Source: Clostridiales bacterium
GTDB lineage: Bacteria > Bacillota > Clostridia > Lachnospirales > Lachnospiraceae
Length of the DNA stretch: 64,000 bases
NCBI GenBank assembly: GCA_023663185.1
Contig: JAMPHY010000005.1
Location: 124,001 to 188,000, forward strand
Direction of reading: 5' to 3'
Positions 42,200-51,293 of the stretch are shown here, one piece after another. Position 1 is the first letter of the stretch; every line of letters starts with the position of its first letter. Under the pieces are notes generated by a model. That model saw only the letters and a list, made by a program, of their open reading frames with translations. It was not told where the DNA came from and made no database searches. The position numbers and the translations under genes were made by a program.

Positions 42200-45172
42200 T
42201 TGGAAAAGAATGTGACAAAAAATGAAAAAGCTAATAAAAAGTCGGAGCAGATTGTATTATGCGTATTTACTCTGTTTATGATTTCCATGTTCGTATCTTC
42301 ATTTTTGCTGAAATGGACTTTGATTGAAAAGGAAATTATTGTCGTAACCGTATGTGGCAGTTGGTTTGTACATATCAGGAAATGTTGGACTCATGAAACA
42401 CGTGCGAAATTTCTTGCCGTTATGACATGGGTGGATTTTACCGTATACGCATTGCGCGCCGAAAGTTTCACCTCGCTTCTTGCCACTATGTCGGCGTTAG
42501 TCGTGCTTCTTGGTATCTTCTTTATACCCCGTATTGTATATATGGGAGTGTTTTTCTCTACGATTATCATGCTTTATCATGCCCTTATAGCAAATACTAT
42601 AGTTATAGAGTCTTTTAACGATATTCTCAGGGTAGGACTGCACGTTATTTCATCGTATGCGGTTTCAGCCGTCACGCTGTTTATGATATTAGCGCAGAAG
42701 GAGACTAACGAGCAGTTGATTGAGAATATCCATGAATTAGAGATAGCCGAGCGCAGTAAAGACGATTTTATGGTAAATATCTCGCATGAAATCCGCACTC
42801 CGATTAACGCGGTATGCGGAATGAGCGAGGCGATTTTGCAAGAGGAACTTCCGCCAAGCGTAAGAGGCGATGTAATAGATATTCAGACTGCCGGCAGAAA
42901 CCTTTTATCTGCGGTAAGCAATATTCTGGATTTCTCGGAGCTGGAAAGCGGTCAGTTGGAGTTAGCGGAGGAAAGCTATAATATTACCTCGACGATTACA
43001 GATATTATCAATATGGCGCTGACGATGGAGAACGGTAAGCGCTTAGAGCTTATCGTTGACTGTGACGCTAATCTGCCAAGCAATCTGCTTGGAGACGAGC
43101 AGAAGCTTAGACGTATAGTGCTTAACCTGATGAGCAACGCCATTAAGTTTACTAAGGAGGGCGGAGTGGTTCTTCGCATAAGCAGTAGAAAAGAGGAGTA
43201 CGGAATCAATCTGATAGTCAGTATCAAAGACTCCGGCATAGGTATGGAGCTTGCCGATATGGAAAATATTTTTGCAAGCTTTAGTCAGGTCAATTCCAAG
43301 CGTAACAGGGAAGAAGGCGGAGTGGGCTTAGGACTTCCGATAGCGCGCGCCCTTGTTATGAACATGGGCGGCTTCATTACGGTAAACAGCACGCCGGGGG
43401 GCGGAAGCGAATTTCAATTTACCATACCGCAGAAGGTGTTAGATGAGACTCCGATAGTTTCCATTAAAAATAAAGGTCAGATACGCGCAATATGTTATAT
43501 CAATATGGATAAATACAACTTCTCCATTATCCGTGAAGGTTATGAGAGCTGTATACGTCATATAGCGGAGCAGCTTGGAATTATGCTTATCTCTTGTAAA
43601 AATCTGCTGGAATTAAAACGCCGCATTGAACGGGAGAATTTCACCCATGTATTTATAAGCTGGGAAGAGTATTGCGAGGATAGGAATTTCTTTGAAAATC
43701 TGGCAAAAGAGATTACGGTGATACTAATTCTCGAATACGGACACGAAACGCAGAGCGGCAGCAATATGCTGCGTATATATAAACCGTTTACGATATTATC
43801 CATAGCGTCGGTATTCAACGGACAAAGAATAGTACAGGGAACAGAGAATAAGACCACGCACGAGAAGCGTATTATAGCGCCTACGGCTAAGGTTTTGATT
43901 GTGGACGATAACGCCATGAATTTAAAAGTTATGGCGAGACTTCTTATGCCGTATCAGATTAAAGCATATATGGCAAGCAGCGGTATGGAAGCGCTTAATA
44001 AACTCGACGAAATGGAATTTGACTGTGTATTCTTAGACCATATGATGCCGGAAATGGACGGCGTAGAGACTTTGCATAAAATCCGTCAGAAACCCGGAAC
44101 ATATTTCCAGTCGCTTTCGGTTATCGCTTTTACGGCGAATGCAATCGGCGGCGCAAGGGAGATGTTTATTTCCGAGGGCTTCACTGATTTTATCGCTAAG
44201 CCAATAGAATTGAGCGTATTAGATAGAATGCTGCGCCGATACATTCCGGTGAAGAAACAGATTGTCATAACGAATGAGCAGGCGGAGGGCGATGTTAGCA
44301 GCGCAAGTGGAGGCGCCGCGTCTGTATTTAGTACAGATAAAACGTCCAATGATATAGTGAAGGCATATACGGCGGAAGAAGCTGAGAATAAGGCGCTTGA
44401 TGAACTGACGCAGGCAGGCGTAAACGTAAAGCAGGGAATTGCATATTGCGGTGACAAAGAAGGCTTCCGCGAGATTATAGGTATTTTCCATAAGGAAGGC
44501 GCTAAGCGCAAGGCTTCGTTAGAACAGTATTATAAAGAGCATGACTGGAAGAACTATGTAATTACTGCGCATACGCTAAAGAGCAATTCTAAGGGCATAG
44601 GAGCTGATGAATTGTCAACTCTGGCGATGAATTTGGAGATGGCGGGCAAAGAGAACCGTATTGACTATATACTTGAACATCACGATGAGCTGCTTGAGGC
44701 ACATGATAAGTTGATTAATATCCTTGCGGGCAATTCTTTCATATATCCGGAAGGTGATAGCGCTGAGGCGTCAGGGGAAGCTGCTACAGATGAAATTGTT
44801 GCAGGTGAAGCAGCCGCAGGCGAAACTGTCTCAGGAGAAAACACCGCAGATGAAATTGCTGGCGGTAAACCCTCGGCAGCAGGAGCCGGAAACGGCGCGC
44901 ATAAAGACAGCGCGGCGAAAGAGAGTGCAGAGGCTGTGGAGACGGCAAGTATAGCCAGTGAACAGTCCTTAGCGGAACTTACAGAAGCGCTTAGCAATAA
45001 ACTAATGAGCTTTGAGAGTGAGGGATTAAGCGATATACTGGATAAAATGTCAGAGTGCGAACATAACGGAGAGTCTCTTAAGGACATGACGGATAGAATA
45101 AGAAGTCTGACAGATGAATTTGATTTCATCGAGGCTTCGGAAATACTGGATTCATGGAAGGAGACTATGTGA
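42200..45172 (+). CDS. Hybrid histidine kinase with receiver and Hpt domains
   Basis: This 990-residue kinase has an N-terminal region of about six membrane segments (about 20-170), a DHp/ATPase core (His at about 196 in NISHEIRTP; N box LNLMSNAIKFT; G box GVGLGLPIAR), a degenerate receiver-like section (about 430-550), a true receiver (Asp at about 613 in CVFLDHMMPEMDG) and an Hpt domain (His at about 791 in TAHTLKSNSKGIG). A long Ala/Glu-rich linker (about 850-925) follows, then a helical tail. It starts with TTG at 42200 behind GGGCGG. It is flanked by the RpfG-like regulator and a second hybrid kinase, so all three may form one phosphorelay. Confidence 0.93.
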   Translation: MEKNVTKNEKANKKSEQIVLCVFTLFMISMFVSSFLLKWTLIEKEIIVVTVCGSWFVHIRKCWTHETRAKFLAVMTWVDFTVYALRAESFTSLLATMSALVVLLGIFFIPRIVYMGVFFSTIIMLYHALIANTIVIESFNDILRVGLHVISSYAVSAVTLFMILAQKETNEQLIENIHELEIAERSKDDFMVNISHEIRTPINAVCGMSEAILQEELPPSVRGDVIDIQTAGRNLLSAVSNILDFSELESGQLELAEESYNITSTITDIINMALTMENGKRLELIVDCDANLPSNLLGDEQKLRRIVLNLMSNAIKFTKEGGVVLRISSRKEEYGINLIVSIKDSGIGMELADMENIFASFSQVNSKRNREEGGVGLGLPIARALVMNMGGFITVNSTPGGGSEFQFTIPQKVLDETPIVSIKNKGQIRAICYINMDKYNFSIIREGYESCIRHIAEQLGIMLISCKNLLELKRRIERENFTHVFISWEEYCEDRNFFENLAKEITVILILEYGHETQSGSNMLRIYKPFTILSIASVFNGQRIVQGTENKTTHEKRIIAPTAKVLIVDDNAMNLKVMARLLMPYQIKAYMASSGMEALNKLDEMEFDCVFLDHMMPEMDGVETLHKIRQKPGTYFQSLSVIAFTANAIGGAREMFISEGFTDFIAKPIELSVLDRMLRRYIPVKKQIVITNEQAEGDVSSASGGAASVFSTDKTSNDIVKAYTAEEAENKALDELTQAGVNVKQGIAYCGDKEGFREIIGIFHKEGAKRKASLEQYYKEHDWKNYVITAHTLKSNSKGIGADELSTLAMNLEMAGKENRIDYILEHHDELLEAHDKLINILAGNSFIYPEGDSAEASGEAATDEIVAGEAAAGETVSGENTADEIAGGKPSAAGAGNGAHKDSAAKESAEAVETASIASEQSLAELTEALSNKLMSFESEGLSDILDKMSECEHNGESLKDMTDRIRSLTDEFDFIEASEILDSWKETM

Positions 45173-45173
45173 T

Positions 45174-47864
45174 ATGATAGAAAGAATACGGGGATTTATA
45201 CAATATCTTTTCAATAAAGACCTTGACCTTCAGGAGAGGTCGGCGCGCATGGTTTTCACACTTGCTTTTCTCGCTTCGATAATCGGAATGGGGCGCGTCA
45301 CGCTTGGCGCAGACCTTATCGTGCTGGTTGCGCTTGTGCCGATGTGCATTATTTCAGGGCTTGCACTAAGAATGGCGGTTAAAGAGCATAAAACAAGGAA
45401 GGCTTCATGGCTGCTTGTTATTTCGACAAATGTAATTCTGATGCCGTTAGTATATATTTTCAGCGGCGGTACGAACAGCGGCACGCCGGTATGGTTTGTG
45501 CTGGGGATAGTATATGTATTCATGCTGTTTAAAGGCAGGGAATTTGTTATTGCTTTGTCAATTTCCATAGCAGCATGTTTTATTACATATTTAATCAGTT
45601 ATCTCTACCCGAATATTCTTTCTCAGGCGCCTAACCGTTTTTATACATCTACGGATTCATATGTGACGATTGTATGTATAAGCTGCTTTATCGGTATCCT
45701 GCTTAAGCGTCAGATTAAGGCGTATGACAGCGAGAGAAAGTATATAGAAGAACAAAAGGAAGAAATAGAGCAGATTGCCCGCTCAAAAGACACCTTCTTT
45801 GCCAATATGAGCCATGAAATCAGAACGCCTATCAATACGATTATAGGCTTAAATGAAATGACGCTCAGAGAGGATATTTCCGACGAGATAGCGGAGAATG
45901 CCATAAATATTCAGAACGCGAGCAAGATGCTTCTAACCACCATTAATGATATACTTGATTTATCTAAGCTGGAATCAGGTAAAATGGAAATGGTTATGAC
46001 GCAGTATGAAGTAAGCTCCATATTCAGCGACTTGGTTAATCTGATATGGATTCGCGCGCAGCAGAAGGAATTGGAATTTAAGGTGGATATAGATCCGGAG
46101 ATACCCTCCATGCTGTATGGCGATGATGTGCGTCTTAAACAGGTAATTACCAATCTGTTGACTAATGCGGTCAAATATACTGAAACCGGCTCGGTAACGC
46201 TTTCCGCTAAGGGAGAGCGCGTACAACCCGACGTTATTCTGCTGCGTATATCAATAGAGGATACCGGTAAGGGTATGAGAAAGGAAAGCTTAGAGCATTT
46301 ATTTGATTCCTTTAAGCGTGTTGATGAAAGCGACAACCGCAACATAGAAGGAACCGGACTCGGACTGGCGATTTCCAGACAGCTCATAGAAATGATGGGC
46401 GGTAAGATTTCGGTTGACAGCGTATATCATAAAGGCTCTGTTTTTACGATAGAGTTAGAGCAGCATATAGTTAATCCGACGCCGATTGGCATTATTGATT
46501 TTGCGGCGCAGAAGAAGATTGAAAACCGCACGAAGTACAAACAGCGTTTTATTGCGCCCGACGCCAGAATATTGGTGGTTGATGATAATGATATGAACCG
46601 CATGGTCGCTATTAAACTTCTGCGCGGAACTAAAGTAAAGGTCGATACTGCCGGAAGCGGTAAAGAATGCCTGAAAAAGACGGCGGAGAATGCCTATCAT
46701 GTTATCCTGATGGACCATATGATGCCGGAGATGGACGGCGAGCAAACTTTAAAGGCTGTGCGCTCTCAGGCGAAGGGGTTCTGCCAGAAAACGCCGGTAA
46801 TAGCGCTGACAGCAAACGTGATGTCGAATGCAGACCAGATTTATCGGGATATGGGGTTCGACGGTTATCTTGCCAAGCCGGTCAATTCTGCGCTGCTTGA
46901 AAACAGCCTGCTTAAATACCTGCCTGAACAATTCATCGAATATATAGGCGGTGAAGATTCGGCTGATTCTAAGGAAATTGGCACGGTTAATCAGATTACA
47001 GGGACAAGAAAGCGTAAACTTGCAATTACTGCGGATTGTATCTGTGATTTACCTAAGGAGCTGCTTGAGAGATTTCAGATTAGACTTATGTATACATACG
47101 TACATACGAAGGAAGGACGTTTCTGCGACCTTTCGGAAGTGTCATGCGACAGCCTCTTAGAATATCTTCAAATAGAGGGAAATACCGCTCATTCTTCAAC
47201 TGCGCCTCCGTCTGAATACGAATACTTTTTTGCGGATACACTTGAAAAGGCGGAGCATGTGCTGCATATTACTGCGACAGTAAGCTTAAGCGGAGCCTAT
47301 CCGTATGCTTATCAGGCAAGTAAAAGCTTTGACAATGTTACGGTATTTGACTCTGAACATATCAGCAGCGGGCATGGAATGATGGTTTTATATGCGGCAG
47401 CTTTGGCAGAAGAGGGCAAGAGTGTTGAAGAAATCTGTAGAGAGTTAGATAAATTTAAGAGTCAGGTATGTTCTAACTTCCTTGTGCCGAGCACATTGAC
47501 ATTATACCGCAACGGAAAGCTAAGCGGAGCGGTTCATAAGCTCTGTGCGGCTCTAAATCTGCATCCTGTGCTCCATATGACGCAGAATAAGTTGAAACTC
47601 TGGAAAATGGAAGTAGGAAACGTGAAGCGTATGGACAGAAAATATGTTAAGTCACTGTTCCATAACAGCAAACAGATAGACACGCGCCTGCTGTTCCTTG
47701 TATATGCCGGCTGCAGTGTAAAGCAGTTAAATGAAATACTTGAAGAAGTGAAAAAATATGTCACCTTTGATAAAATTATTCTGCAAAAGGCTTCCGCTAC
47801 AGTATCAAGCAACTGTGGCATAGGAATTTTTGGACTTATGTTTATTAGGAAAAATGACGATTAA
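45174..47864 (+). CDS. Hybrid histidine kinase fused to a DegV-family lipid-binding domain
   Basis: This 896-residue protein has a six-segment membrane domain (about 20-180), a DHp/ATPase core (His at about 214 in FANMSHEIRTP; N box TNLLTNAVKYT; G box GTGLGLAISR), a receiver (Asp at about 515 in VILMDHMMPEMDG) and a full DegV-like C-terminal domain (about 600-896: KLAITADCICDLPKELLE, HSSTAPPSEYEYFF, VFDSEHISSGHGMMVLYAA, FLVPSTLTLYRNGKLSG). DegV proteins bind fatty acids and deliver them to fatty acid kinase. Its fusion to a hybrid kinase is unusual. The start is ATG at 45174 behind AAGGAG, one base after the previous stop. A lipid-sensing or lipid-gated role is inferred. Confidence 0.88.
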   Translation: MIERIRGFIQYLFNKDLDLQERSARMVFTLAFLASIIGMGRVTLGADLIVLVALVPMCIISGLALRMAVKEHKTRKASWLLVISTNVILMPLVYIFSGGTNSGTPVWFVLGIVYVFMLFKGREFVIALSISIAACFITYLISYLYPNILSQAPNRFYTSTDSYVTIVCISCFIGILLKRQIKAYDSERKYIEEQKEEIEQIARSKDTFFANMSHEIRTPINTIIGLNEMTLREDISDEIAENAINIQNASKMLLTTINDILDLSKLESGKMEMVMTQYEVSSIFSDLVNLIWIRAQQKELEFKVDIDPEIPSMLYGDDVRLKQVITNLLTNAVKYTETGSVTLSAKGERVQPDVILLRISIEDTGKGMRKESLEHLFDSFKRVDESDNRNIEGTGLGLAISRQLIEMMGGKISVDSVYHKGSVFTIELEQHIVNPTPIGIIDFAAQKKIENRTKYKQRFIAPDARILVVDDNDMNRMVAIKLLRGTKVKVDTAGSGKECLKKTAENAYHVILMDHMMPEMDGEQTLKAVRSQAKGFCQKTPVIALTANVMSNADQIYRDMGFDGYLAKPVNSALLENSLLKYLPEQFIEYIGGEDSADSKEIGTVNQITGTRKRKLAITADCICDLPKELLERFQIRLMYTYVHTKEGRFCDLSEVSCDSLLEYLQIEGNTAHSSTAPPSEYEYFFADTLEKAEHVLHITATVSLSGAYPYAYQASKSFDNVTVFDSEHISSGHGMMVLYAAALAEEGKSVEEICRELDKFKSQVCSNFLVPSTLTLYRNGKLSGAVHKLCAALNLHPVLHMTQNKLKLWKMEVGNVKRMDRKYVKSLFHNSKQIDTRLLFLVYAGCSVKQLNEILEEVKKYVTFDKIILQKASATVSSNCGIGIFGLMFIRKNDD

Positions 47865-47888
47865 TAATGCTGATTAGGAGGACTAGAA

Positions 47889-50009
47889 ATGGATTTTCTT
47901 CATAGCAAACCCAAAAGGGGCGCAAAATTACAACCACTAGATGAGATTGACGGATTTAAGGTAAGGCCCGGCTTTTATAATAGGGACGGGGCGGCGGCAG
48001 CGCCGAACGGCGTAAGCTTTACAATTCATTCTTTCGGGGCGACAAGTTGTACGCTGCTATTGTTCCACCCGCATGAAAACGAGCCGTATGCAAGACTTAG
48101 GTATCCGGAGTCGTACCATATTGGCAATACCTATTCCATGCTGGTATTTGGGCTTAATATTGAAGAATTTGAATATGCGTTTCAATTAGACGGACCGTAT
48201 GATGAGAGAAGAGGGCTACTTTTTAATAAAGACAACATTCTGCTTGATCCATACGCGCGGGCGGTGACTGGACAAAGAGAGTGGGGAGAGCGTCCCGCGG
48301 ACGGAAAAGACTATGTTTACCACGGCAGAGTCGTGGAAAATAACTACGATTGGGGAAATATAAGACAGCTTGAACACCCGATGGAAGATTTGATAATCTA
48401 TGAATTGCATGTGAGGGGCTTTACAAAAGACGCATCTTCCGGCGTATCGGCAAAAGGCACCTATGAAGGACTGCGCCAGAAAATTCCTTATCTCAAAGAC
48501 TTAGGAATCAATGCGGTTGAGCTAATGCCGATTTTTGAATTTGACGAGATGGAGAACGCTAGGGTTGTGGACGGGGAACAGCTCTATAACTATTGGGGAT
48601 ATAATACGGTATGCTTTTTTGCGCCTAATACCGGCTATTCTTCCGTGGTCGAGCATAATCATGAAGGCGACGAGCTTAAGCAGCTTATATATGAATTAAA
48701 AGAGAATGGAATCGAAGTTATTCTGGACGTGGTATTTAATCATACTGCGGAAGGGAATGAGGACGGACCGTGTTTCTCTTTTAAGGGGATTGACAATAAT
48801 ATTTATTATATGCTGACTCCCGATGGACATTATTATAATTTCAGCGGTTGTGGCAACGCGCTGAACAGCAACCACCCGATGACGAGAAGGTTTATTATGG
48901 ACTGCCTGCGCTATTGGGTTACGGAGTACCGCGTAGACGGTTTCAGATTTGATTTAGCCTCTATTTTGACGAGGGATAAAAACGGTATGCCTATGTCGTC
49001 GCCGCCCATTATAGAAGCGATTGCTGGAGACTCTATTTTAGGAAAAGTAAAACTTATCGCAGAAGCGTGGGACGCTTCGGGCTTATATCAGGTTGGGAAC
49101 TTCCCAGCATTTGAGAGATGGTCCGAATGGAATGGAAGATACCGTGATGATATGCGGCGTTTCTTAAAAGGCGATATCGGCATGGCGTCAACGGCAATCA
49201 CGAGGATTACCGGCTCACAGGATTTGTACGGACAGTCGCTGCGCGGTGCGGGTGCGTCGGTTAATTTCCTGACCTGCCATGACGGATTTACACTATATGA
49301 TTTGTACTCATATAATACCAAGCACAATGAAAAAAACGGCTGGGACAATTCAGACGGCGATAATAACGGTAACAGTTGGAACTGCGGCTGTGAAGGCGAT
49401 ACCGATGATGTAGAGATAGAGACGCTTCGCAGACGTATGGTAAAAAATGCGTTTACGACGCTTATGTGCAGCAGAGGACCGGCAATGTTCTACGCCGGCG
49501 ACGAGTTCTGCAATACCCAGTATGGAAATAATAACGCATACTGTCAGGACAATATAACTTCGTGGCTGGACTGGAACAGGCTGGATAAATATAAAGAGAT
49601 ACATGACTTTTTCCGCTTTATGATAGCCTTCCGTAAAAAGCATATTATCATAAGAAGGACGACAACGGTTTCGTCTCTGGGCTTCCCCGATATAAGTGTG
49701 CATAACGGCAACCCGTGGAATGACAGAACTGACAGCCACACCAGATTAATTGGCGTGATGTATGCCGGAAGAGATGAGAGCGGACAGGAAGACGATATTA
49801 TATTTTATGGAATGAATGCGTATTGGGAACCGCTTAATATGCTGCTTCCTGAACTTCCGGGTAGCATGTATTGGAAAGTCTGCGTCAACACTTATGTGGA
49901 ATATCAAGACGGAAAAGACATGGAGCAGTTTACGGAATTTAACGGCAATAGAAATCTTATGATTCCGCCGCGTACCGTGGTGGTGCTGGAAGCGGTGGTA
50001 AGAGAATAA
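47889..50009 (+). CDS. glgX: Glycogen debranching enzyme GlgX / isoamylase-type alpha-glucanase
   Basis: This 706-residue GH13 enzyme has an N-terminal CBM48-type domain and a catalytic barrel with all three catalytic residues. The nucleophile Asp is at about 354 (VDGFRFDLAS), the general acid Glu at about 390 (LIAEAWD) and the third Asp at about 463 (LTCHDGFT). It should hydrolyse alpha-1,6 branches in glycogen or amylopectin. The start at 47889 lies behind AGGAGG. It follows the DegV-fused kinase by 25 bp, so both could be transcribed together, but no other glycogen gene is in the window. Confidence 0.95.
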   Translation: MDFLHSKPKRGAKLQPLDEIDGFKVRPGFYNRDGAAAAPNGVSFTIHSFGATSCTLLLFHPHENEPYARLRYPESYHIGNTYSMLVFGLNIEEFEYAFQLDGPYDERRGLLFNKDNILLDPYARAVTGQREWGERPADGKDYVYHGRVVENNYDWGNIRQLEHPMEDLIIYELHVRGFTKDASSGVSAKGTYEGLRQKIPYLKDLGINAVELMPIFEFDEMENARVVDGEQLYNYWGYNTVCFFAPNTGYSSVVEHNHEGDELKQLIYELKENGIEVILDVVFNHTAEGNEDGPCFSFKGIDNNIYYMLTPDGHYYNFSGCGNALNSNHPMTRRFIMDCLRYWVTEYRVDGFRFDLASILTRDKNGMPMSSPPIIEAIAGDSILGKVKLIAEAWDASGLYQVGNFPAFERWSEWNGRYRDDMRRFLKGDIGMASTAITRITGSQDLYGQSLRGAGASVNFLTCHDGFTLYDLYSYNTKHNEKNGWDNSDGDNNGNSWNCGCEGDTDDVEIETLRRRMVKNAFTTLMCSRGPAMFYAGDEFCNTQYGNNNAYCQDNITSWLDWNRLDKYKEIHDFFRFMIAFRKKHIIIRRTTTVSSLGFPDISVHNGNPWNDRTDSHTRLIGVMYAGRDESGQEDDIIFYGMNAYWEPLNMLLPELPGSMYWKVCVNTYVEYQDGKDMEQFTEFNGNRNLMIPPRTVVVLEAVVRE

Positions 50010-50021
50010 CGATTTGAATGT

Positions 50022-50175
50022 GGCATGAACTCATATGATGTCCCTTGAGGCACGCTCTCGCTCCGTGTAAAATCGTAGCGGTACTAAGCTCGAAAAGACC
50101 TCGCTGAAGTACAAGACCACTTTCAGTGGTCTGCGTTTTACAAGGACCTCAAGCGACATCATATGAGTTCATGCC
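50022..50175 (+). repeat. Intergenic palindromic repeat, family copy 3
   Basis: The 154-bp element has 20-bp outer arms beginning GGCATGAACTCATATGATG and their complement at the right end, plus nested pairs such as CCTTGAGG/CCTCAAG and ACCACTTTCAGTGGT-type hairpins. It shares most of its sequence with copy 1 and the core GCGGTACTAAGCTCGAAAA with all copies. It lies right after glgX and may also act as its terminator. Confidence 0.85.
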
Positions 50176-50212
50176 TTTCAACAACTGTGAACAATAACAT
50201 GGTATGCGCATA

Positions 50213-50482
50213 TCACCTGCTTGTCTGGCAATACTCGCGCATATTGATAAAATTGTAATAGGGAAGAGCATTTTTCGTATATCCACTTGTATAAATATGA
50301 ATATCCTGCTGCTGATCCTTCTCACATGCCTCATCTAACACCTCGGAAAAAAGCCTTCTTGCGAAGTTAGACGGGTTCTGCTTGGACTGGTGATTTTTAT
50401 CATCGGAAGCGTACTTCCTTAAGCGCGGTATCACCTCAACCGCCTGAACTTTAAAAACTGTCTCATATCCATATGCTTTAAC
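50213..50482 (-). pseudogene. Possible hypothetical gene fragment
   Basis: The minus-strand frame reads KAYGYETVFKVQAVEVIPRL and then a compact alpha/beta-like stretch (NPSNFARRLFSEVLDEACEK, IHIYTSGYTKNALPYYNF). Codon use looks coding. However, the only well-placed ATG (50474 region) next to a strong AAGGAGGG is in another frame and stops after 13 codons. A one-base indel near the start would explain this. Otherwise the first in-frame GTG is at 50434. I do not recognise a family. Confidence 0.4.
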
Positions 50483-50582
50483 AATCCCTCCTTGGATTTA
50501 CATTTAGTAGTTCTACTTTATATATCGGCAAAAATGTGGATTATTATAGGGGGGTTGTGGGGGATTTATAATAAAAATGCAG

Positions 50583-50611
50583 TTGATAATATAGATAAAA
50601 ATAGATATAAT
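50583..50611 (+). promoter_or_regulatory. Promoter of the AbrB-PIN pair
   Basis: TTGATA (50583-50588), 17 bp, TATAAT (50606-50611), about 44 bp before the antitoxin start. Confidence 0.7.
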
Positions 50612-50654
50612 AAAAGTAAGGAAAGTAAGGAATGCGTTGAAAGGAGATTATTTT

Positions 50655-50912
50655 ATGGAACTTGCAAAGGTTACATCAAAAGGTCAGATTACAATACCAA
50701 TAGAGATTAGAAAAAAACTAGGTATTAAAGAGGGCAGCAAGGTGCTTTTTTTGGAGGAAGCAGGGCGAATTTATTTGGCAAATTCTTCTATGGAAGCATT
50801 GCGAGAGGCTCAAGCTGCATTTGCAGGAGAGGCAGAGAGGATTGGACTTAAAACGGAAGAAGATGTTGTGGCGTTGGTTAAAGAATTACGGAAAGAAAGA
50901 ACGGTGAAATAA
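50655..50912 (+). CDS. AbrB/MazE-family antitoxin
   Basis: This 85-residue protein has an N-terminal swapped-hairpin SpoVT/AbrB domain (AKVTSKGQITIPIEIRKKLGI, KEGSKVLFLEE) that binds DNA as a dimer, and a helical tail that should neutralise a toxin. ATG at 50655 follows AAAGGAG. The next gene starts directly after the stop and encodes a PIN-domain protein, a common toxin-antitoxin pairing. It probably represses its own promoter at 50583. Confidence 0.9.
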   Translation: MELAKVTSKGQITIPIEIRKKLGIKEGSKVLFLEEAGRIYLANSSMEALREAQAAFAGEAERIGLKTEEDVVALVKELRKERTVK

Positions 50913-51122
50913 TTGCGAATAATGGTTGATACAAATGTACTGATTTCATTACTGGTATTTTCCAGTAAAACAATGAATCAGATGATGGAGTGCATTTTTA
51001 CAGAACATCAGTTAGTTCTGTCTTCATATATTGTAGAAGAATTAAAAGACGTTGTTAGAAGAAAATTTCCTAATAAGATTGGTATTGTAGATACGTTGCA
51101 AAATATTTGCAAAAGTGAATAA
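50913..51122 (+). pseudogene. PIN-domain toxin, truncated
   Basis: Only 69 residues are present, against about 130-140 for PIN toxins of this type. The first catalytic Asp (VDTNVLISLL) and the middle Glu (IVEELKDVVRR) remain, but the C-terminal half with the other acidic residues is lost after KIGIVDTLQNICKSE. A terminator hairpin begins 13 bp later. The start is TTG at 50913, next to the antitoxin stop, or ATG at 50922. The RNase activity is probably lost. Confidence 0.7.
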
Positions 51123-51134
51123 AAATGACCTTAG

Positions 51135-51166
51135 AGCCATTGTAGAAAAATCTACAGTGGCTTTTT
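51135..51166 (+). terminator. Terminator after the PIN fragment
   Basis: AGCCATTGTAGA (51135-51146) pairs with TCTACAGTGGCT (51151-51162) with one G-T pair, followed by four or more T residues. Confidence 0.85.
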
Positions 51167-51293
51167 ATGCTTACGCTTATTACATTCAAGCGTCCGTTCA
51201 TATCGCAAACGAAACCCTAATAATATTTGTGTCGATATATATAATGGGATTTGCTATTTGATTTTATATATTTGCATAAGGCAGGTGGTGAAA

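Noticed and set aside
44680-45129. Long minus-strand reading frame over the Ala/Glu-rich linker of the hybrid kinase
   Set aside because: Low-complexity coding sequence on the plus strand produces open antisense frames; no start signal is present.
50492-50710. 72-residue plus-strand frame before the antitoxin
   Set aside because: It overlaps the promoter and the antitoxin start, has unusual composition and no ribosome-binding site.
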